From NCBI RefSeq assembly GCF_000155615.1, contig NZ_DS989915.1, positions 909,398 through 973,397 of the forward strand: a stretch of DNA of 64,000 nucleotides, given 5' to 3'. Shown here one piece after another: positions 1 to 8,047 of the stretch (its first letter is position 1; each line of letters begins with the position of its first letter). Both the position numbers and the translations under genes were made by a program. The stretch comes from Alcanivorax sp. DG881 (GTDB lineage Bacteria > Pseudomonadota > Gammaproteobacteria > Pseudomonadales > Alcanivoracaceae). The notes below the pieces were generated by a model, which was not told the origin of the DNA, ran no database searches, and worked only from the letters and a program-made list of their open reading frames with translations.

Positions 1-1638
1 ATCGTTAACCAAGGCGATGTGGTACCAGTATTCGTTCATGACTTCCCAGGACCAGTTGTCGCTACCCTTGCCATTTTGCGATGTACTCACCCACTGGAAC
101 TCTTTCAGCGATGAAACATTCAGGCCCAGAGAGGCGTCACTGCCACCGCATGCGATTTCGTGATAGCTGCACACTTGTGAAATCTGCGGGCGGTGGTTAA
201 GAATGCCCGACCAGCTATTGTCTTCAGAAACCCAGCCTTCCGGGAGCTTCACAATTGCCTCGATGGTATAGGTCGGCAAGTAACCCGACTTGCCCGATGC
301 ACTGTTCTCAAAGGTCAGCCCAGGTGCATTCGATTCAAGATAGTAGCCCCCGATATCGTTGTTACCTGAAAAACGCGCTGCACCGTTCGCATACCCAAAG
401 GGCGGAGCTTGTGCAGCCACTTCAAAGAAATCAGCCACCGGCCCTTGTGGATCGTTGTGCGCCATGAGCACCAGGTTGTTGTTATTGCCTGAAGCATCCA
501 GGAACTGTACCTCGCCACTGGTGGTGGTGACCTGATGGTCCCGGTCCAGGATCCAGTAAGCCTGGGTGCCGTCGATGTTGCCCGGTTCACTGGCGACATG
601 GTGCTCGTTGAACTGACTGAAACGGCTGTCGAAGTCCATGGGAACACTGAACTCCCAGCGCGCAAGCTCATCCTGAGGCTGGCGCTGATCTTCCGGTATC
701 GCGGCCACCCAGGGCGAGAAAGAACGGAAATCGAGCTTGCCGTTGGCTTCATCGAACCCCACCAGTTGCATCATGCCATTGCCGCCCCAGTACCCTGATT
801 GATAATCCACAACCAGCATGACCACATCACGGCCATAGTTGTTTTTCCCAACCATCATGGCTTCACCGTGGTGATGGCCATTGAAGGTCAGGAAGATCTG
901 GTCATTGCTGCGGATCAGGTTTTCCCAAAGCCTGGCACCATGATCAGTGAAGATGGCGGTTTCTCCGTCACCCGCAATATTCAGCAACTGGTGAGTGGTG
1001 AGAATGACCGGTAGCTCGGGGTGTTCATCCAGAATGGATTGCGCCCAGACCAGAGTCTGATCGGACGAGCGCCAGTCCAGGGCCAGAACCATAAATTGGC
1101 GCTCACCGGCAGAAAAAATATGGTAGCTACTGAAACCCGTGCTGTCGGTACCCTGGAAAGTCGTATAGTTACCCGCCTGCAAACTTGCCGGGAAGTGGGT
1201 CAGGTAGGGCTCGTCGGGCAATGCTCGTTCGTCATCCCACTGCCCGCTATTGAGCACATCATGGTTACCTGGCAACACGCTGTAAGGGGTTTCAGCATTG
1301 GCTTCCAGCACTTGTAGTGCCTGGCGGGCAAACACCCACTCCTGCGGGTCTCTCGCCCTGTCTACCACATCCCCAAGATGCAGGGTGAATTCAATATCCT
1401 GTTGTTGGTAGTTATCTGCAATCCATTGCGTTTGTGCCATAAAACGCTCTGGGGAATAGCGGGAGTATTTCTGGGTGTCGGGAATCACCGCTACGGAATA
1501 ACTGTGAGCATTATTCTCGTCGGGCTTATCCGTCAGCTCACCTGAGCTACTTCCGCTACCACCACAAGCGGACAGAAACGTGGCCATCAAAGCAACCAGG
1601 CCAGCATTCCGCCATCGCGATCCGGGCAACAAACTCAT
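1..1638 (-). CDS. Calcineurin-like metallophosphoesterase lipoprotein with a LamG-like domain (3' end cut by the window)
   Basis: The reading frame stays open to the first base, so the C-terminus is missing and 546 codons are visible. The start is the ATG at 1638, preceded by AGAGGT. A lipoprotein signal with LSAC (Cys at about residue 25) suggests membrane anchoring. Phosphoesterase metal-site motifs follow in order: PDTQ (about residue 54), GDVVD (about 89), GNHD (about 124) and GHHH (about 250). A beta-rich stretch from about residue 420 ending in WYHIALVND looks like a LamG/concanavalin-like fold. Likely role: a dinuclear-metal phosphoesterase at the cell surface, with the C-terminal domain binding a glycan or other polymer. 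The substrate cannot be told from sequence. Confidence 0.85.
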   Translation of the reverse strand, partial: MSLLPGSRWRNAGLVALMATFLSACGGSGSSSGELTDKPDENNAHSYSVAVIPDTQKYSRYSPERFMAQTQWIADNYQQQDIEFTLHLGDVVDRARDPQEWVFARQALQVLEANAETPYSVLPGNHDVLNSGQWDDERALPDEPYLTHFPASLQAGNYTTFQGTDSTGFSSYHIFSAGERQFMVLALDWRSSDQTLVWAQSILDEHPELPVILTTHQLLNIAGDGETAIFTDHGARLWENLIRSNDQIFLTFNGHHHGEAMMVGKNNYGRDVVMLVVDYQSGYWGGNGMMQLVGFDEANGKLDFRSFSPWVAAIPEDQRQPQDELARWEFSVPMDFDSRFSQFNEHHVASEPGNIDGTQAYWILDRDHQVTTTSGEVQFLDASGNNNNLVLMAHNDPQGPVADFFEVAAQAPPFGYANGAARFSGNNDIGGYYLESNAPGLTFENSASGKSGYLPTYTIEAIVKLPEGWVSEDNSWSGILNHRPQISQVCSYHEIACGGSDASLGLNVSSLKEFQWVSTSQNGKGSDNWSWEVMNEYWYHIALVND

Positions 1639-1984
1639 CACATACCTCTAATGAATAACAATTAATGGAGCGGCAAACCTAAGTGCTACAGGTGACACTT
1701 CCATGAATTCAATTCAGAACGGGAGTGCAGCAACTAAAAAAGCGGCAACCGGATCACAATCACGACAGGGTTAACGACATGACTGCCGGAAATCGGCCCA
1801 GCGGCAACAACTTCATTTCCGTAATAGCGAGGGGCCAAGAGAGAGGGCAAAGGAAAGATTCGAGAGTGACGTCGTCAGCCGCCAGCGATCGGCGAATGAC
1901 GTTTTCTGGTCAGAGGTGGAGCGGCTAATGACGGGATCAGGAGGCGCCCTCCGAGAGGGCGCCGACAATCACTGGCGAGATGGA
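1639..1984. other. Intergenic region with one hairpin
   Basis: No convincing gene is present here. A perfect 9-bp stem with a 3-nt loop (GGCGCCCTC / GAGGGCGCC) lies at 1943-1963, just past the stop of the minus-strand membrane protein gene. It has no T-tract on either side, so it may be a transcript-stabilising hairpin or a weak terminator. The rest should contain the promoter of nothing obvious, since both flanking genes run leftwards. Confidence 0.4.
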
Positions 1985-2401
1985 TTACCCGCGCGATCGG
2001 TTGAACTGCATCCAGACGGCCAGCCCCAGACCCCAGGCGGCATTGACGATCAGACCGCCCACCACCTTGGTGGCATTCACGTCCAGGCCTTTCATGGGGA
2101 ACACCAGCAGCATGGCCACCAGAGTCGGACCGATGGCACCGATGACGATGGCGCTGAGCCAGAATTTCATGCTCTGCCAACGGCGGATAATCCACCACAC
2201 CGGCAAGCCCCACACACCACCCCAGAAGGCCAGGGAAATCACTTGTGGTACACCCAGTGGCGGCACCGGGGTCATGTTCCATGGAAAGGCAGGAATAAGG
2301 CCGCCCAGCCAGAACAGGGCCAGCACGCCCTGATGGAACAGCAGAGTGGCGACAAAACCACCGGTGAAGGCCTGCAGCCATTGTTGTTTTGGGTTAGCCA
2401 T
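1985..2401 (-). CDS. Small four-helix integral membrane protein of unknown function
   Basis: The product is 138 aa. The frame is open upstream to 2494, but the ATG at 2401 is preceded by GGAG at good spacing and gives a sensible hydrophilic N-terminus (MANPKQQ), so I place the start there. Four hydrophobic segments are visible, at roughly residues 10-33, 50-72, 78-100 and 112-130, with almost no extramembrane domain. There are no metal-binding or catalytic motifs. It stands alone between a phosphoesterase gene and the desaturase operon. I do not recognise the family and assign no function. Confidence 0.7.
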   Translation of the reverse strand: MANPKQQWLQAFTGGFVATLLFHQGVLALFWLGGLIPAFPWNMTPVPPLGVPQVISLAFWGGVWGLPVWWIIRRWQSMKFWLSAIVIGAIGPTLVAMLLVFPMKGLDVNATKVVGGLIVNAAWGLGLAVWMQFNRSRG

Positions 2402-2534
2402 GGAATCTCCGTCGGGTTGTGCTATCGGGTCACTAGCATATCCCACAACAGAGAAACGTGAGAGCCAAATCGCGGAGCTCGTCCTGGCTTTCATGAACGG
2501 GCCAAAGAATCAAACAGAGGCGGCATTGCGGATA

Positions 2535-2559
2535 ATAAAAACCCCGGCCAAGGCCGGGG
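2535..2559 (-). terminator. Rho-independent terminator, leftward
   Basis: A perfect 8-bp GC stem (CCCCGGCC / GGCCGGGG, 2542-2559) is followed on the minus strand by TTTTTATTATC. It implies a leftward transcript arriving from the right, where the only candidate gene is the small cysteine-rich frame at 2571-2715. Confidence 0.75.
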
Positions 2560-2570
2560 CAAACGAGGAA

Positions 2571-2715
2571 TCAGCAGCAGTATTCGATTTCATTGTGTTC
2601 AGGTTCAGGCAAGGTGCAAATGCATCCTTTATCCCCTTTGGTGAACACTTGCCCTGCCACGGTAAGAATCCATACGGGGCACTTTCTTCAGCAATTCTTC
2701 GTAGCAGATGATCAA
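2571..2715 (-). pseudogene. Small cysteine-rich reading frame, apparently frameshifted
   Basis: Reading leftward, one frame (from a TTG at 2715) gives LIICYEELLKKVP and another gives VFTKGDKGCICTLPEPEH, ending in EYCC and a TGA at 2571. The two frames join cleanly if one C of a CCCC run near 2681 is removed, giving a peptide of about 48 aa with a CIC and a terminal CC. A strong terminator lies 12 bp past the stop, which supports a transcribed gene. Neither frame alone has a good ATG start. It may be a decayed or error-containing gene for a small metal-binding protein. I do not recognise the family. Confidence 0.35.
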
Positions 2716-2882
2716 ATTATCACCACATATTTAACCGACGTCTGTAAGCCTTCTCTTACTTTCCCATAGGAACTTAACCATTCCGCCCTGTTTTCGGCCC
2801 CGACAGGCGCGCACACAGGCGTGCCACCGGTGAAAGCTCGCACCGCTCATAAAGAAAGGCTGGACAGCATGGCAGCAGTAGT

Positions 2883-2930
2883 TTTACGCTAAAGCCGAAT
2901 GTGAACACATGTTCATTAACACAGCGTAAA
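2883..2930. promoter_or_regulatory. Palindromic operator upstream of the desaturase operon (DesT-like)
   Basis: TGAACA-CA-TGTTCA is a 6-2-6 palindrome at 2902-2915, nested inside a second inverted repeat TTTACGCT (2883-2890) / AGCGTAAA (2923-2930). It lies about 255 bp before the start of the desaturase-reductase gene. The inner palindrome resembles the sites bound by DesT, the TetR-family repressor of desCB in Pseudomonas; that resemblance is from memory. No TetR gene adjoins it here, so the regulator would have to act in trans. Confidence 0.5.
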
Positions 2931-3169
2931 CATTGTTCTTCTGCACAGGGTTTACGTACAGATTCGGTTAAGGCCATTGGCCTGCAGACTTGGCAGAGGA
3001 GGATACTCAAACGTTCCGGCATGCAGTTTTTACCGGTAACGAAATGAACAGGAACGGACGGTGACAGCAGCCCTCAGCGGCACTGTTCACGCCATGCCCC
3101 CGCTTGCAACAGCACCTGCATGCCGGGTTAGCGACAACCTCGAATAATGACAACGAAAGAGGAACCGTT

Positions 3170-4288
3170 ATGCGTCAACCCACCCAGCCAGAGCCAGGTG
3201 CATCATCATCCATCTGGTCTCGACTGAGTACCATCACCGATTATTTTGCCTGGCCACTGCGCACCTCCCATTACCTGGAGCTGGTGAATCCGCTGTGGAC
3301 CACCCACAAGCTGCAGGCCCGAGTAGTCAAAGTGTGGGATGAAACCAAAGACGCGCGCACGCTCACCCTGCGACCCGGCCTGAACTGGCGCGGGCACCGG
3401 GCGGGGCAGCATGTGCGAGTGGGGATCCCTGCCAATGGCAAGCATTACACCCGTACCTACACCATTTCCTCGCCCCCCGAGCGCGAAGACGACTGCTTCA
3501 CGATCACGGTGAAGGCCATCGACAAGGGCACTATCTCCCACCACATCGTGCGCAATATCAAGGTAGGCGATTACCTGCCCATCGGCCTGCCGCAGGGGGA
3601 TTTCTATCTGCCCGATGCGCAGCCGATTCAGCCGCTGTTTATTACCGCAGGCAGCGGCATCACCCCCGCGTTCAGCATGATCAACAGCCTGATTGCCCAG
3701 GGGCGCCTGCCGGATACGCACCATGTCCACTATGCCCCCCACGAGTTTGATGTGGTGCTGGGCAAGGAACTGAAGGCGATGGATCGCTACAACGATCGCT
3801 ATAACCTGCATCTGATTTACAGTCGTGAAGGCGAAGACCCGAGCCGTAACCGTTTTTCCGCGGCACAGCTGGATGCGCTCTGCCCGGACTGGAAAGACCG
3901 GGACGTGTACGCCTGCGGCCCCCCTTCCCTGCTGGAAGCGATCGAGCAATGCATGGCCGAGGCGGGCTGTAGCCGCCGGCTGCATGTGGAGCGATTCCGC
4001 GCGCCCTTTACGGAGGTGCCCGCCGATGCGGTGGGTGGCCGTGTGCGCTTTGCCCAGAGCGATGTGGACACCGAAGGCGACAGCGACACCCCGCTGCTGA
4101 AAGTGGCCGAGGCGGCCGGCATGAACCCGCCCCACGGTTGCCGCATGGGGATCTGCCATACCTGTAACACCACCCTGGTTTCCGGGTGTGTGCGTGACCT
4201 GCGCACCGGCGAGGTACTGAACGAAGCAGGCAGCATTGTACAAACCTGCATCTGCGCCGCCGCCGGCGACTGCGAACTGGATTTGTGA
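3170..4288 (+). CDS. desC: Ferredoxin-type NAD(P)H reductase, electron donor to the acyl-CoA desaturase
   Basis: The product is 372 aa. The ATG at 3170 follows GAGG, while the open frame upstream to 3104 lacks a ribosome site. Three domains are visible. An FAD-binding beta-barrel contains RTYTIS at about residue 100. A nicotinamide-binding domain contains GSGITP (about 163) and CGPP (about 249). A C-terminal plant-type [2Fe-2S] ferredoxin domain has C-x4-C-x2-C around residue 325 and a fourth Cys near the end. It would pass electrons from NAD(P)H to the membrane desaturase encoded 10 bp downstream. The pair matches DesC-DesB of Pseudomonas and Rv3230c-DesA3 of Mycobacterium (family knowledge). 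Confidence 0.88.
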   Translation: MRQPTQPEPGASSSIWSRLSTITDYFAWPLRTSHYLELVNPLWTTHKLQARVVKVWDETKDARTLTLRPGLNWRGHRAGQHVRVGIPANGKHYTRTYTISSPPEREDDCFTITVKAIDKGTISHHIVRNIKVGDYLPIGLPQGDFYLPDAQPIQPLFITAGSGITPAFSMINSLIAQGRLPDTHHVHYAPHEFDVVLGKELKAMDRYNDRYNLHLIYSREGEDPSRNRFSAAQLDALCPDWKDRDVYACGPPSLLEAIEQCMAEAGCSRRLHVERFRAPFTEVPADAVGGRVRFAQSDVDTEGDSDTPLLKVAEAAGMNPPHGCRMGICHTCNTTLVSGCVRDLRTGEVLNEAGSIVQTCICAAAGDCELDL

Positions 4289-4298
4289 GGGAAGAATA

Positions 4299-5498
4299 AT
4301 GAAAACCCATCAATACCCGGTCGACCTGACCGATGAACAGATCGAAGAATTCGGTAACGAGCTGGAAGCCATTCGCAACGAGGTGTTTGATTCCCGGGGC
4401 GACCGTGACCGCGCCTATATCCTCAAGGTGATCAAGACCCAGCGCACCATGGCGGTAAGCTCCCGCTTTGTGATTTACCTGTCGCTGTTTTTCATTCCCG
4501 CCTGGGGACACGCGCTGGCCACCTGGCCGGTGGCACTCACCCTCATGGGCCTGGGCGTGTTCGCGCTCGGCATCGCCAAGATCCTGGAAAACATGGAGAT
4601 TGCCCACAACGTGCTGCACGCCCAGTGGGACTGGATGAAGGACCCGGAAATCCAGTCCAACACCTGGGAATGGGACACCATGAGCCCCTCGGACCGCTGG
4701 ATGCATTCGCACAATGTGGTGCACCACACCTGGACCAATGTGCTGGAAAAAGATCTGGATGTGGGCTACGGCATCATGCGGGTAACACCCATGCAGAAAT
4801 GGAAGCCGGCATTTTTGTTGCAGCCGATCTATTTCATTCTGCTGATGCTGTTGTTCGAGGAAGGCGTGGCTGTCCATGAGCAGGCCATTGATGACCACCT
4901 GAAAGGCAAGAACAAGCTGAAGGACTTTACACCCCTGTTAAAGCGTATCGGCTACAAGATCTGGCGACAGGTGGCCAAGGATTATATTGCCTGGCCGCTG
5001 GCGGCGGCACTGGTGGCGATCCCGATTTCCTTCTACGTGCCCTTCTCGCCCTTGCTGGTGTTTGGCATGGTGGCCGGCGCCAATGCGGTGGCCAACCTGA
5101 TCCGCAACATCTGGGCGTTCACCATTATTTTCTGCGGGCACTTCCCCGCCGGGGCCCACAACTTCACCCTGGAGCAGGTGGAAGGAGAAACCCGTGGTCG
5201 CTGGTATCTGCGGCAAATGCTGGGCTCTTGCAACATCGAGGGCAGCAAGCTGTTCCATATCCTCTCCGGCAACCTGTCGCACCAGATTGAGCACCACCTG
5301 TTCCCGGACATGTGCAGTAACCGCTACAAGGAAGTGGCACCACGGGTGCGGGCACTGGCCGACCGCTACGGTATTCCATACAACAGCGCCTCCCTGTTCC
5401 GCCAGTTTGGCACTACCTGGCTGAACAACCTGCGTCTGGCTTTTCCCGGCGGCGGCGAACCCTACGAAGGGAGCCAAAGCCAGGCCTCGCATTCCTGA
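4299..5498 (+). CDS. desB: Membrane acyl-CoA delta-9 desaturase
   Basis: The product is 399 aa. The ATG at 4299 sits behind GAGG and the N-terminus is MKTHQYPVDL; the upstream extension overlaps the reductase gene and is rejected. Three histidine boxes that hold the di-iron centre are visible: HNVLH (about residue 103), HSHNVVHH (about 136) and HQIEHH (about 328). Hydrophobic spans lie around residues 62-100 and 225-275. It would insert a cis double bond into saturated acyl-CoA, adjusting membrane fluidity or processing alkane-derived chains. It is co-transcribed with the reductase gene. The regiochemistry is inferred from family, not visible in sequence. Confidence 0.9.
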   Translation: MKTHQYPVDLTDEQIEEFGNELEAIRNEVFDSRGDRDRAYILKVIKTQRTMAVSSRFVIYLSLFFIPAWGHALATWPVALTLMGLGVFALGIAKILENMEIAHNVLHAQWDWMKDPEIQSNTWEWDTMSPSDRWMHSHNVVHHTWTNVLEKDLDVGYGIMRVTPMQKWKPAFLLQPIYFILLMLLFEEGVAVHEQAIDDHLKGKNKLKDFTPLLKRIGYKIWRQVAKDYIAWPLAAALVAIPISFYVPFSPLLVFGMVAGANAVANLIRNIWAFTIIFCGHFPAGAHNFTLEQVEGETRGRWYLRQMLGSCNIEGSKLFHILSGNLSHQIEHHLFPDMCSNRYKEVAPRVRALADRYGIPYNSASLFRQFGTTWLNNLRLAFPGGGEPYEGSQSQASHS

Positions 5499-5590
5499 AC
5501 ATAGGCCAGCCCGGCCCGGTGCATACAACAGGCTGCACCGGGCCTGTTCTTTTCCGGTATGCTCCTCCATGACGCAGCCGGATACCTTCC

Positions 5591-6187
5591 ATGACAACGA
5601 CACAACCGCCCCTCAACGACATCGCCCACATGTTCAGCCGGGCCTTTTTCCACGACCCCCTGTTTGTCTACTTCTTCCCGAACCCGTCGCAACGTGAAGC
5701 GCGGGCGTACTACACTTTCCGTTTTCTGGTTGCCCATGCCAGCCAAAACGGTCAGGTACACACCGCCCAGCAACCGCAGGATGGCGCTGCTGTCTGGCTG
5801 CCATCGTCAGCCCTGCGGCACAGCGTGGCCGATATGCTGCGCTTCGGCGCGGTGCGCGCCATGCTCAAGCAAGGCCCCGGCGCGATAAAACGCCAGATGC
5901 AGGCAGGCGAGGCCATGCAGGCGGTACACCATCGTGCCCTCAGCGCGCCTCATGCGTATCTGTTGCTGCTCGGCATTGATCCGTCGCAGCAGGGTCGCGG
6001 ATTGTCGACGCCGCTGCTACAACCGTCACTGGATCGACTGGATGAGCAAGGCCTGCCCTGCTACCTGGATACCCATAACCCGAACAATGTGTCCTTGTAT
6101 CAACGGTTCGGTTTTGAGGTCGTGCATGAAGACGAGATCCCCGGGACCTCGGTACGACACTGGGCCATGCTGCGGCAGAGCAAATAG
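5591..6187 (+). CDS. GNAT-family N-acetyltransferase
   Basis: The product is 198 aa, starting at MTTTQPPLND. The second half carries the GNAT acetyl-CoA-binding region: a beta-strand YLLLLGIDPS followed by the pyrophosphate-binding loop QQGRGLSTPL (about residues 135-145), then NVSLYQRFGFE near 170. The N-terminal half is of the type that reads DPLFVYFFP, common in GNAT proteins of unknown substrate. It is 92 bp downstream of the desaturase stop and could be read through from that operon. The acceptor (amine, antibiotic or protein) cannot be predicted. Confidence 0.8.
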   Translation: MTTTQPPLNDIAHMFSRAFFHDPLFVYFFPNPSQREARAYYTFRFLVAHASQNGQVHTAQQPQDGAAVWLPSSALRHSVADMLRFGAVRAMLKQGPGAIKRQMQAGEAMQAVHHRALSAPHAYLLLLGIDPSQQGRGLSTPLLQPSLDRLDEQGLPCYLDTHNPNNVSLYQRFGFEVVHEDEIPGTSVRHWAMLRQSK

Positions 6188-6282
6188 CCTGTTAAGGCCG
6201 CTCACAGCAGAGCCCCCAGCCAGCACAACCCCAAAAAGCTTCTTCGCGGATTAGAGTGAATAACACGCTTCTCGCCATCAGC

Positions 6283-6540
6283 CTGGTTTATCGCGAATAC
6301 CCGGCACTTTGCCAAACGCTCGACGCCGAATGCCTGACGTAAACCTCCATCACCTGAGAGGCTGTCGTTATTCCGGCATCTCTTTTCAGAGGTATTTCAA
6401 GGAATTGTCAGGGCCATCATTGATGGCAATAATCGGGTAATGCACTTTGCACAGAGAGTATGGTGGCCAACAAGGTTTTCAGGTTTTGAACGCAAGCGTC
6501 CTTCGTCGGGTATCCGGCGTTCAGCGGCTGCCAAGTCGGG
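6283..6540. repeat. Dispersed inverted-repeat element, copy A
   Basis: Bases 6287-6392 align over about 100 nt with 23598-23706, sharing runs such as TTGCCAAACGC, ATGCCTGACG and AGGCTG. The left part (6306-6341) is also related to the reverse complement of the right part (6505-6537), so the unit is a long imperfect inverted repeat of about 230 bp that could fold as a cruciform or RNA hairpin. It lies between converging genes (acetyltransferase rightward, protease-like gene leftward). It encodes no protein. It may be a MITE- or BIME-like element. Confidence 0.6.
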
Positions 6541-6591
6541 ATAACAAGACAAGTTCTGAAACCGGATGATCACTCAATTCCGCGGTGAACC

Positions 6592-6625
6592 AAAAAAAAG
6601 CCCTCACCGGGTTACCAGTGAGGGC
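6592..6625 (-). terminator. Rho-independent terminator of the protease-like lipoprotein gene
   Basis: The stem GCCCTCAC / GTGAGGGC encloses a GGTAACCCG-type loop and is followed on the minus strand by eight Ts. It lies 67 bp past the stop of the gene at 6692-7867. Confidence 0.85.
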
Positions 6626-6691
6626 CTTCTCCTTCGGAACGCTATTACGTGTTTGTCTGCCCCAAGGCGCCGCGTTCCAATAAGGAAAAAG

Positions 6692-7867
6692 TCAGGGGTA
6701 TACGCAGGTGTCTGCTCCCCAGTTCTCCGGGAAAATCCGGGATAGCAGTTCATGCAAGGTGGGATCACTGGCTTTCAGCTCAGCACGGGTGTTGATTGCG
6801 TTATGGATTCCGTCGGATGGGATCGCTTCCAGATTCAGGTTGAACCAGTTCTGCACCCCTTCCGCCCAATATTCCTGGGCATTCTCAGTCGCATAGGTGT
6901 TGTCATAAGTACCCGCGAGCATGGCGGCATCATACGCCGCATTCAGTTCTGCCTCGAAACCCGGCTCCGCAAAATTCAGCCCCATGAGGTGAATGGAATG
7001 GGCAAATTCATGGACGAAGATGCTTTCACCATTATAGCGATCATCCCCCAGCCCCAGACACAGAAGATTTTCTTCCGCACCACTGGAAACCGGCCGCCCC
7101 GGAACCGCCCCGAATCCCCGTGAGCGATCATCCCATAACTGCCCACCGGGTAGCGGGTTCGTGGTGTCCAGGTTGGCGTATTCCGGCAGATCAGTGATCC
7201 CTTCATCCTTCGAAACGATCGCAATGCGGGTGCCTTGGTTGACCATCTCTTCAAGCAGGTCCTGACGCATTTTCAGCATATAACGGGCCTGTGACCAGGC
7301 GCGTTGCAAGGCCGCATCCGGCAGCAGGGCGCCGCCAAGCACCGGAATGCCATCAGCATCGCAGTATTTTGTGTAATAGGCATCCACCCCCAATGCTGCC
7401 GGCGGAGCGGTAATCGTGCAGCCATAATTGGCTGTAGCCGAAGCAGTAAATGTCCAGGTCGTGGTGGCCAGAGCGTCACCGCTGGCACTGAGAATATCCG
7501 GACTCAAGGTGACCGTGTAATCGGTACCATTGACCAGATCCGCATCCGGGGTGAAAACAATCACCCTGTTGTCCTCACTATACGAAAAGCTGCCGGGCAC
7601 CGGGTTAACGCCAGCGGTAACCGAAAAGCTCAGTGCATCCACCGTGGCTGGATCCACCGGAGCATCCAGACGTACCGAAAGGGGAAAGTCCGCCTGCAAG
7701 GTTGCCCCGTCGGAGGGGCTTGTAGCGCTGGTGTTGAACGCCGCCGGCGGGGTCGTTCCACCACCATTACCTCCCGCTGAACCGCCCCCGCCGCTACTGC
7801 CTCCGCCACCACCACAGGCAGCCAACACCAGCACCGACATGGCAAGTAATCCCGTTCTGCTTTTCAT
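6692..7867 (-). CDS. HExxH zinc-protease-like lipoprotein with a bacterial Ig-like domain
   Basis: The product is 391 aa. The ATG at 7867 has a GGAGAGG ribosome site. A lipobox LAAC (Cys about residue 18) is followed by a glycine/serine-rich linker. An Ig-like (Big_5/SbsA type) domain spans about residues 44-147. A C-terminal domain from about 150 holds HEFAHSIH (about residue 286), the zinc-binding and catalytic HExxH signature; an EYWAEGVQ segment about 45 residues later could supply a third ligand. It is probably a cell-surface metallopeptidase. Its own terminator follows. It is divergent from the response regulator gene at 8048. The substrate is unknown, and it could be a catalytically altered relative. 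Confidence 0.75.
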   Translation of the reverse strand: MKSRTGLLAMSVLVLAACGGGGGSSGGGGSAGGNGGGTTPPAAFNTSATSPSDGATLQADFPLSVRLDAPVDPATVDALSFSVTAGVNPVPGSFSYSEDNRVIVFTPDADLVNGTDYTVTLSPDILSASGDALATTTWTFTASATANYGCTITAPPAALGVDAYYTKYCDADGIPVLGGALLPDAALQRAWSQARYMLKMRQDLLEEMVNQGTRIAIVSKDEGITDLPEYANLDTTNPLPGGQLWDDRSRGFGAVPGRPVSSGAEENLLCLGLGDDRYNGESIFVHEFAHSIHLMGLNFAEPGFEAELNAAYDAAMLAGTYDNTYATENAQEYWAEGVQNWFNLNLEAIPSDGIHNAINTRAELKASDPTLHELLSRIFPENWGADTCVYP

Positions 7868-8047
7868 TACCCTCTCCCTCTATCTGACAACATGGCGATC
7901 GCGTTGCTTAGAGCAAGCTCCGCTGTTCGGTTTCCCCTGTGGCACCATGGTGGGGGGATCGGGTTTACACATCTTCCCTCGTTAGTATGAATCTCGTTTT
8001 TTCCTGCTGTGCTTTAATGTATAGAGGCATGATTTACCGGAGTCGCT

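Noticed and set aside
2774..3022. 82-codon cysteine-rich frame upstream of the desaturase operon (minus strand)
   Set aside because: It covers the nested operator palindromes, has no ribosome site and no terminator, and its cysteines are scattered. More likely regulatory DNA than a gene.
3206..4243. 345-codon open frame antisense to the desaturase reductase gene
   Set aside because: Composition is typical of an antisense shadow, and the plus strand has FAD, NAD and [2Fe-2S] motifs in order.
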